A stretch of 36,926 nt of DNA from Rikenella microfusus (lineage in GTDB: Bacteria; Bacteroidota; Bacteroidia; Bacteroidales; DYQK01): the NCBI GenBank assembly GCA_020719385.1, contig DYQK01000023.1, forward strand, positions 1 to 36,926, read 5' to 3'. Below the pieces are notes generated by a model, which was not told where the DNA came from, did no database searches, and saw only the letters and a list, made by a program, of their open reading frames with translations. Positions 31,923 through 36,926 of the stretch are shown here, piece after piece. The position numbers and the translations under genes were made by a program. Every line of letters begins with the position of its first letter. Position 1 is the first letter of the stretch.

Positions 31923-33509
31923 ATGAAAAAAAGAGAAATTATTTTATTTTTAATTTTACTAACTCATTTTTTTGCGAAATCTCAAGAATTTAAAACCTTA
32001 AACGGACACACAGACTTCATTTTTTCAATTTCCTTCTCGCCTGATGCTAAACTTATCGCTTCGGGAAGTGCAGATAATTCTGTGAAAATTTGGGATATTG
32101 ACGCACAAAACGCAATAAAAACTTTTTTGGGACACACAGATTTTGTTTTTTCTGTTCATTTCTCACCCAACGGTCAACTTCTCGCATCAGGAAGTGCAGA
32201 TAATTCTATAAAAATTTGGAATGTCAAAAATGGAAAATTGATTAAAACTTTGTCGGCACACAATAATCACGTAAAATCTGTCGTCTTCTCGCCTGACGGA
32301 AAATTTCTCGCCTCAGGAAGTTATCAGGAAATTAAGATTTGGAATGTTTTCGAAATTATTTCTGAAAAAAATGAAAATGTGAAACCAATTTTAACGTTAT
32401 CTGGACTCAATAATTATGTAAAATCGCTTTGTTTCTCGCCTGACGGCAAAATTCTTGCCGCAGGAAGTTATCAGGAAATTAAATTTTGGAATATTTTTGA
32501 AATTATTTTTGCGAAAAGTGAACATATTAAACCGATGAAAACTATTTTGGGACACAGTTTTTCTGTTATCTCTATAAATTTTTCGCCAGATGGAAAATTT
32601 TTTGCGTCAGGAAGTTATCAAGAAATTAAATTGTGGAATATTTTTGAAACAAATAAACCGATTCAAATTTTCACGGGACATAATAATTATGTTATGTCGG
32701 TGCAATTTTCACCTGACGGGCAATTTCTTGCGTCAGGAAGTTATGATAAAACTATCAAAATTTGGAATATTCGCAACAACACGCTAATAAAAACCTTAAC
32801 GGGCAACGAAAATTATATTACTTCGGTGCAATTTTCACCCAACGGGCAATTTCTTGCGTCAGGAAGTTATGATAAAACCATTAAAATTTGGAAAATAAAT
32901 ACAAAAACTCATCAAAATTTTATTTCAAAATCAGATTCTGCAGAAAAATCTTTTCGTTTTGAGGAAAATATTTGCGATACTTCACAAATCGAGAAAAATT
33001 TGTATCAAAATTCTGAAAAATTTTTAAATTTATCCGATTCGATTCAATTTCTTCATTCATTTTTATCAAAAAATCGAGAAATTTTAAATTTGACAGCGAA
33101 AAAATTGATGGAAATTCGAAATTTCAAAGTTAAAAATGAAAATTTTGTCGAAACGCAAGAATTAATTTTTCAATTAGAACGGAAAAATATCGAAATAAAT
33201 TATCAAATCGTTTTGATAAAACAAGAAATTTCAAAATTACAGTTAAAATTTTTGTTTAATAATTTAAAAAATCTCAATTTTAAACTTTTTTGGGTTGGTT
33301 TTTCGATGTTATTGATATGTATTTTAACTTTTCTGATTCTTTTTTGGAAGAAAAATATCGCAAAACGAATATTAATTTCTGAATTAAACGAAAAAAACGA
33401 GATTATCGCAGAGCAAAAAGCCGCAATTTTGTCGTTAATACAAGAATTATTGAGGAAAAATGTTGTTTTAAATCAAGAAAAAGAAAATTTTCTCTCAAAA
33501 AATCAATAA
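31923..33509 (+). CDS. Membrane-anchored seven-blade WD40 propeller protein
   Basis: 528 residues. A signal peptide (MKKREIILFLILLTHFFAKS) is followed by seven WD40 blades of the SVxFSPDGxxLASGSxDxTIKIWNI type between about residues 25 and 335, enough for one closed propeller. Three blades lack the usual D and read SGSYQEIKxWNxFEI. A low-complexity helical stretch with many Lys, Glu and Asn follows, then a transmembrane helix (FWVGFSMLLICILTFLILFW) near residue 460, and a coiled coil to the end (ELNEKNEIIAEQKAAILSL). The propeller is therefore expected outside the inner membrane with a cytoplasmic coiled-coil tail. There is no enzyme domain, so a scaffold or sensor role is inferred. Neighbouring genes are unrelated. 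Confidence 0.88.
   Translation: MKKREIILFLILLTHFFAKSQEFKTLNGHTDFIFSISFSPDAKLIASGSADNSVKIWDIDAQNAIKTFLGHTDFVFSVHFSPNGQLLASGSADNSIKIWNVKNGKLIKTLSAHNNHVKSVVFSPDGKFLASGSYQEIKIWNVFEIISEKNENVKPILTLSGLNNYVKSLCFSPDGKILAAGSYQEIKFWNIFEIIFAKSEHIKPMKTILGHSFSVISINFSPDGKFFASGSYQEIKLWNIFETNKPIQIFTGHNNYVMSVQFSPDGQFLASGSYDKTIKIWNIRNNTLIKTLTGNENYITSVQFSPNGQFLASGSYDKTIKIWKINTKTHQNFISKSDSAEKSFRFEENICDTSQIEKNLYQNSEKFLNLSDSIQFLHSFLSKNREILNLTAKKLMEIRNFKVKNENFVETQELIFQLERKNIEINYQIVLIKQEISKLQLKFLFNNLKNLNFKLFWVGFSMLLICILTFLILFWKKNIAKRILISELNEKNEIIAEQKAAILSLIQELLRKNVVLNQEKENFLSKNQ
32697..32878 (+). repeat. Near-identical 56-bp units in the last two WD40 blades
   Basis: Positions 32697-32752 and 32823-32878 agree at 54 of 56 bases. 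Such DNA-level identity points to recent duplication or gene conversion of propeller blades. Confidence 0.8.
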
Positions 33510-33515
33510 TTTTAT

Positions 33516-33523
33516 TAATTTTG
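33516..33523 (+). promoter_or_regulatory. Bacteroidota -7 box for the methyltransferase-ung operon
   Basis: TAATTTTG, 23 bases before the ATG at 33547. It overlaps the upstream gene's end region; the -33 element is weak. Confidence 0.4.
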
Positions 33524-33546
33524 CCCCGAATTTGAAAATTTTAATT

Positions 33547-34356
33547 ATGCAATACGACCCAATAAAGCGTTCTTTGGGGACAATTTTTAATAAAACTCCA
33601 TTGTTTCGCAAAATTTTTTATCATCTTTTAGACATTTTGCTGTTGCGAGCGTGGTATATTAAACGCGAGATTAAAAAATGGCAAAAAAATTCTCCGCAAA
33701 ATTCTAAAATCTTGGACGCAGGAGCAGGTTTCGGTCAATATGTTTATTTTTTGGCAAGTTTAAATTCGACATACAAAATTCAGGCTGTTGATGTCAAAGA
33801 GGAGCAAGTGGCAGATTGTAATCAATTTTTCGAAAAAATTGGCAAAAAAAATCAAGTGCATTTCGAAGTTGCCGATTTGACAGAATTTCAAGAGCAAGAG
33901 GCTTTTGACTTGATAATTTCTGTTGATGTTATGGAACACATTGCCGAGGACGTTCAGGTTTTCAAGAATTTTCATTTTTCAATGAAAAAAAACGCAATGT
34001 TGTTGATTTCTACGCCTTCAGACAAAGGTGGTTCTGACGTTCATAGCGAGGAGGAGCATTCTTTCATTGATGAACACGTTAGAGATGGGTATAATATTGC
34101 CGATATTGAGTCAAAATTGAAGTCTGCAGGCTTTTCGAAAGTTGAAGCGAAGTATAGTTATGGGAAATCGGGTTCTCTTGCGTGGAAATTGTCGATGAAA
34201 ATTCCGATAACATTGTTGAACATCACAAAATTATTTTTCATTTTGCTGCCAATTTATTATTTGTTGGTCTTTCCGTTTTGTTTGTTGTTAAATAATTTAG
34301 ATTTAAACGGCGAGCATTCCGAAGGCACAGGATTAATAGTGAAAGCGTGGAAGTGA
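33547..34356 (+). CDS. Class I SAM-dependent methyltransferase
   Basis: 269 residues. The SAM-binding motif I is ILDAGAGFGQYVYFLA with D57-x-G-x-G, motif II is QAVDVKEEQV, and the post-I acidic residue and motif IV region DLIISVDVMEHI fit Methyltransf_11/25-type enzymes. The C-terminal third holds a hydrophobic helix pair (LLNITKLFFILLPIYYLLVF), unusual for a soluble methyltransferase and suggesting membrane association, perhaps with a lipid or quinone-like substrate. The ATG at 33547 is used rather than a TTG at 33532. Its stop overlaps the start of the DNA methyltransferase (GTGA), so they are coupled. Substrate unknown. Confidence 0.85.
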   Translation: MQYDPIKRSLGTIFNKTPLFRKIFYHLLDILLLRAWYIKREIKKWQKNSPQNSKILDAGAGFGQYVYFLASLNSTYKIQAVDVKEEQVADCNQFFEKIGKKNQVHFEVADLTEFQEQEAFDLIISVDVMEHIAEDVQVFKNFHFSMKKNAMLLISTPSDKGGSDVHSEEEHSFIDEHVRDGYNIADIESKLKSAGFSKVEAKYSYGKSGSLAWKLSMKIPITLLNITKLFFILLPIYYLLVFPFCLLLNNLDLNGEHSEGTGLIVKAWK

Positions 34357-35111
34357 AAACAGAAATTATTGAAGGCGATTCGTTAAAGTTAGTCGAGACT
34401 TTGCCTGAAAATTCTGTTGATTTAATTATTTGTGATGGTCCTTATGGAGTAACAAACAATTCTTGGGATAAAATTTCTAATATTCAGGAATATAATTTTG
34501 AGTTAATCAAGAAATTTTCGAGAATTTTGAAATTCGGTGGAGCATTATATCTTTTTGGGAAAGAAAATTGTATAGATTTTATTGATTACCGCCCATTTTT
34601 GCAGTTAAATCGCAAAATAATTTGGTATCAACCGAGTCGTTTATCGCAGGGAAGGAGGAATTTTACAAATAATTATGATTTAATTTGTTATTTTTCGAAA
34701 TTTCGGGCAAAAACTTTTAATCTTGACGCAATTCGCGTTCCGCAACTTGTTGAGTTAGACCAGCGTTTGCGTTGTGAGAATGTTCCTTCTGTGCGAGGCG
34801 GGAAATTTCACAAAACAAAATTTCATCCTGAGGGGAAAAATCCTGGAGACGTTTGGGGCGATATTAAACAACTGACTTATCGCAGCAAAGAATTGCTTGA
34901 GAAATCTTTACTTCGCACCATTCAAAAACCTGAGAAATTAATAGAAAGAATCGTAAAAGCAAGCAGTAATGAGGGCGATTTTGTTATTGACCCGTTTGCG
35001 GGAGTCGGAACGAGTGCTGTTGTGTGTAAAAAATTAAATCGGAATTTTCTTGGTTTCGAGATAAATGCTGCATTTGTTGAAATCATAAAAAAAAGACTTC
35101 AATTTATTTAA
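34353..35111 (+). CDS. Orphan beta-class DNA methyltransferase (N4-cytosine or N6-adenine)
   Basis: 252 residues. Motif IV comes first: LIICDGPYG with D28-G29-P30-Y31; the usual form is DPPY or SPPY, so the glycine is atypical. A central target-recognition region follows (WYQPSRLSQGRRNFTNNYDL), then motif X/I near the end: DFVIDPFAGVGTSAVVCKKL with D213. Motif IV before motif I is the beta-class order. No restriction endonuclease is adjacent, so it is either a solitary epigenetic methyltransferase or the survivor of a lost restriction system. The GTG start at 34353 overlaps the upstream stop by four bases (GTGA); a GTG at 34347 is an alternative. It belongs to the operon with speB and ung. 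Confidence 0.82.
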   Translation: MKTEIIEGDSLKLVETLPENSVDLIICDGPYGVTNNSWDKISNIQEYNFELIKKFSRILKFGGALYLFGKENCIDFIDYRPFLQLNRKIIWYQPSRLSQGRRNFTNNYDLICYFSKFRAKTFNLDAIRVPQLVELDQRLRCENVPSVRGGKFHKTKFHPEGKNPGDVWGDIKQLTYRSKELLEKSLLRTIQKPEKLIERIVKASSNEGDFVIDPFAGVGTSAVVCKKLNRNFLGFEINAAFVEIIKKRLQFI

Positions 35112-35125
35112 CAAATTTTTATAAA

Positions 35126-35971
35126 ATGGACTATTTTGGTGATTTTCCTAAGGAATATAGCAATTTTGAAAAATCGAAAATTGTTATTTTGCCGATTCCT
35201 TACGATGGAACGAGTACTTTTGTCAAAGGTGCAGACAAAGGTCCGCAGGCAATTATTGATGCGTCTGATAGTCTCGAAACTTACGATATTGAAACGAATA
35301 GCGAGGTTTATTTCAATGGGATTCACACACTTTCTCCGATTTTTGAGAAGGAATCTCCAGAAAAAATGACTGAAAAAGTATTTCTCTGGACAAAAAAATT
35401 GCTTGAGAAAGAAAAATTTGTCGTCGGTCTTGGCGGTGAACATTCGGTAAGTATCGGAATTATCAAGGCTTTTGCGGAGAAGTACAAAGATTTAACCGTT
35501 TTGCAATTTGACGCACACGCCGATTTGCGAGACGAATATCATGGTTCGAAATTTAACCATGCTTGCGTTATGGCGCGGGCAAAAGAGAGTTGCAAAATTG
35601 TGCAGGTCGGAATACGAAGTGTTGCTGTTGAGGAAAAAATGAATATTGAGTCGGAGCGAATGTTTTTTTCGCATCAAATTTATCAAAATCCGAATTGGAA
35701 AAACGAAGTTTTAGCCCTTTTGTCGGGAAAAGTTTATGTCACAATTGATTTAGATGTTTTTGATTCGTCATTAATGCCGTCAACAGGCACTCCACAGCCG
35801 GGCGGATTAATGTGGAATGAGATGATGAATTTTTTATTTTCTTTGACAAAAAAAGTTGAGATTGTTGGTTTTGATGTCGTTGAACTTTGCCCAATAGAGT
35901 CGAACAAAGCCCCTGACGTTTTGGCGGCAAAATTGGTTTATCAATTTCTCTCTTACATTTTTCAGAAATAA
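35126..35971 (+). CDS. speB: Agmatinase/arginase-family (ureohydrolase)
   Basis: 281 residues. The ureohydrolase metal site is complete: H106 in GLGGEHS, D129-x-H131-x-D133 in QFDAHADLR, and D208-x-D210 in VTIDLDVFD. Other family blocks are ILPIPYDGTST, then GADKGPQAIIDAS near the N-terminus and STGTPQPGGLMWNEM with EIVGFDVVELCPIES at the C-terminus. It hydrolyses agmatine (or a related guanidine) to putrescine and urea using two manganese ions. The ATG is 14 bases after the DNA methyltransferase stop and no promoter lies between, so it is cotranscribed. Agmatinase is the most likely role, but guanidino-substrate choice cannot be fixed from these motifs. Confidence 0.9.
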   Translation: MDYFGDFPKEYSNFEKSKIVILPIPYDGTSTFVKGADKGPQAIIDASDSLETYDIETNSEVYFNGIHTLSPIFEKESPEKMTEKVFLWTKKLLEKEKFVVGLGGEHSVSIGIIKAFAEKYKDLTVLQFDAHADLRDEYHGSKFNHACVMARAKESCKIVQVGIRSVAVEEKMNIESERMFFSHQIYQNPNWKNEVLALLSGKVYVTIDLDVFDSSLMPSTGTPQPGGLMWNEMMNFLFSLTKKVEIVGFDVVELCPIESNKAPDVLAAKLVYQFLSYIFQK

Positions 35972-35995
35972 ACAAATTTATTTAATTCTGTGTTT

Positions 35996-36655
35996 ATGGA
36001 AGTAAAAATTTCGTCTTCGTGGAAAAATGTATTATCTGCAGAGTTTGAAAAGGAATATTTTTTGCAATTAGTCGAATTTATAAAATCGGAGTATAAAAAT
36101 TATACAATTTATCCTTCGGGCAAAGAAATTTTCAGTGCTTTTGAGTTTTGCAGTTTTGAGGAAGTAAAAGTTGTTCTGCTTGGTCAGGATCCTTATCACG
36201 GTGCGGGACAAGCGAATGGTTTGTGTTTTTCGGTCAGCGAGTCTGTTTCTGTGCCGCCTTCGTTGCAAAATATTTTCAAAGAAATCAAAGATGATGTTGG
36301 AACTGATATTCCCAAAAACGGTAATCTTGAGCGATGGGCAAAGCAGGGCGTTTTATTGTTAAACGCAACTCTGACGGTGCGAGCCAATACGGCAGGTTCG
36401 CATCAAAACAAAGGTTGGGAAACTTTTACAGATGCGGTGATTCGTGTTATCTCGGAGCAAAAAAATGGAATAGTTTTTTTACTTTGGGGAAATTACGCAC
36501 AAAAAAAGGGCAATTTTATTGATATTTCGAAACATTTGGTTCTCAAAGCAGCACATCCGTCTCCTTTGGCGAGAGGAGGATTTTTTGGAAATAAACATTT
36601 CAGTCAGACAAATCAATTTCTCGAAAAAATTGGAAAAACACCGATAATTTGGTAA
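35996..36655 (+). CDS. ung: Uracil-DNA glycosylase
   Basis: 219 residues, family 1 UDG, which removes uracil from DNA as the first step of base excision repair. The water-activating loop is LLGQDPYHGAGQANGLCFSV with D65, and the Leu-intercalation loop is HPSPLARGGFFGNKHFS with H187. The intermediate blocks GVLLLNATLTVRANTAGSH and KNGIVFLLWGNYAQKK are canonical. The ATG at 35996 is preferred to a GTG at 35990. It starts 24 bases after speB and ends the operon, followed by a perfect palindromic terminator. Confidence 0.97.
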   Translation: MEVKISSSWKNVLSAEFEKEYFLQLVEFIKSEYKNYTIYPSGKEIFSAFEFCSFEEVKVVLLGQDPYHGAGQANGLCFSVSESVSVPPSLQNIFKEIKDDVGTDIPKNGNLERWAKQGVLLLNATLTVRANTAGSHQNKGWETFTDAVIRVISEQKNGIVFLLWGNYAQKKGNFIDISKHLVLKAAHPSPLARGGFFGNKHFSQTNQFLEKIGKTPIIW

Positions 36656-36667
36656 AAATTTATTTTT

Positions 36668-36695
36668 GTAGGGACAATTTGCAAATTGTCCCTAC
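36668..36695. terminator. Perfect 28-bp palindrome, likely ung terminator
   Basis: GTAGGGACAATTTG at 36668-36681 is followed directly by its reverse complement at 36682-36695, then a run of T. It can act in both directions, for ung and the minus-strand gene. The GTAGGGACA-type core is common in repeated intergenic palindromes of several bacteria, so it may also be a dispersed repeat. Confidence 0.8.
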
Positions 36696-36704
36696 GATTT
36701 TTTT

Positions 36705-36926
36705 TTATTTTTCGTTTTTCAACTCCGACAAAATTACCTCGTACAATTCGGGTAATAATTCGTTGATTTCGCCTTTTTTGTAACCTAAAACTTCTAAAAT
36801 CGCAATATCCATTTTCACACGTTGCGGAAAACGTTTTTCGATTTGCTCGACAATACTCGGAAACTCGACATTTTTTATCTCATCGAAAACCAATAAAAGT
36901 TTTTCGATTTCTTTGTTTTGCAAATT
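36705..36926 (-). CDS. C-terminal fragment of an unidentified protein, cut by window edge
   Basis: 73 residues of a minus-strand gene that continues beyond the right edge. The visible part (LQNKEIEKLLLVFDEIKNVE and RFPQRVKMDIAILEVLGYKK) ends EINELLPELYEVILSELKNEK. This is helical and charged, like the tail of several nucleic-acid modification enzymes, but too short to assign. There is no start codon inside the window that would make a complete gene; the leftmost TTG is mid-frame. Confidence 0.5.
   Translation of the reverse strand, partial: NLQNKEIEKLLLVFDEIKNVEFPSIVEQIEKRFPQRVKMDIAILEVLGYKKGEINELLPELYEVILSELKNEK

Noticed and set aside
31923-32900. WD40 repeats as a CRISPR or satellite
   Set aside because: They are in-frame protein repeats of one open reading frame.

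Overview
The window looks like a chromosomal segment of an AT-rich member of the Bacteroidota, probably Bacteroidales-like. Most transcription units start with the promoter typical of that phylum (a TTTG element, 18-20 bases, then TAnnTTTG), and Shine-Dalgarno sequences are nearly absent. The gene content fits: a methylmalonyl-CoA mutase small subunit, Y_Y_Y/SpoIIE sensor proteins, a SagB-like secreted oxidoreductase, DUF5618, and a short ECF sigma factor of the type that carries a GLSFKEIA helix. No rRNA, tRNA, CRISPR array or complete insertion sequence was seen, and no gene-free stretch exceeds about 300 bases.

Layout. 1-71 is the 5' end of an Rpn-type nuclease running off the left edge. 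126-2369 is a UvrD/PcrA helicase, divergent from a small secreted barrel-like protein (2473-2970). 3044-8420 holds a large bacterial alpha-2-macroglobulin with an intact CxEQ thioester motif, flanked on both sides by paralogous DUF5618 genes. 8476-10143 is an MltD-type lytic transglycosylase. 10213-13633 is a tightly coupled three-gene operon read on the minus strand: a stand-alone LRR protein, an LRR-ABC/AAA15 ATPase fusion, and a small TOPRIM-like protein. This is the strongest candidate for a new system and is probably a defence module related in architecture to OLD, Gabija and PARIS. 13694-14429 is a frameshifted outer-membrane barrel gene. 14561-15878 is a PspA envelope-stress operon (YbjN-like protein, PspA, and a 54-residue membrane protein). 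Then come HU, an M23 peptidase, a SagB-like oxidoreductase and an ECF sigma factor.

19194-22858 contains a small lipoprotein gene, a PD-(D/E)XK 'transposase' family nuclease and mutA. A perfect 59-bp repeat that carries a complete promoter lies on either side of the nuclease gene, and the lipoprotein reading frame runs into it. fabG and a tRNA-dihydrouridine synthase follow. 25045-28956 is one long sensor/SpoIIE phosphatase gene interrupted by an in-frame TAA. 29067-31799 is a minus-strand operon of a DUF389 membrane protein and a fused GT81-like glycosyltransferase/HAD phosphatase, possibly a one-polypeptide glucosylglycerate pathway. 31923-33509 is a membrane-anchored WD40 propeller. 33547-36655 is an apparent operon of a SAM methyltransferase, an orphan beta-class DNA methyltransferase, an agmatinase-family enzyme and uracil-DNA glycosylase, closed by a perfect hairpin. 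The right edge cuts a minus-strand gene.

Functionally the window mixes envelope maintenance (A2M, MltD, M23, PspA), DNA maintenance and defence (UvrD, Ung, DNA methyltransferase, LRR-ATPase/TOPRIM, nucleases) and ordinary metabolism (MutA, FabG, Dus, SpeB). All family assignments were made by reading motifs; no database search was run.
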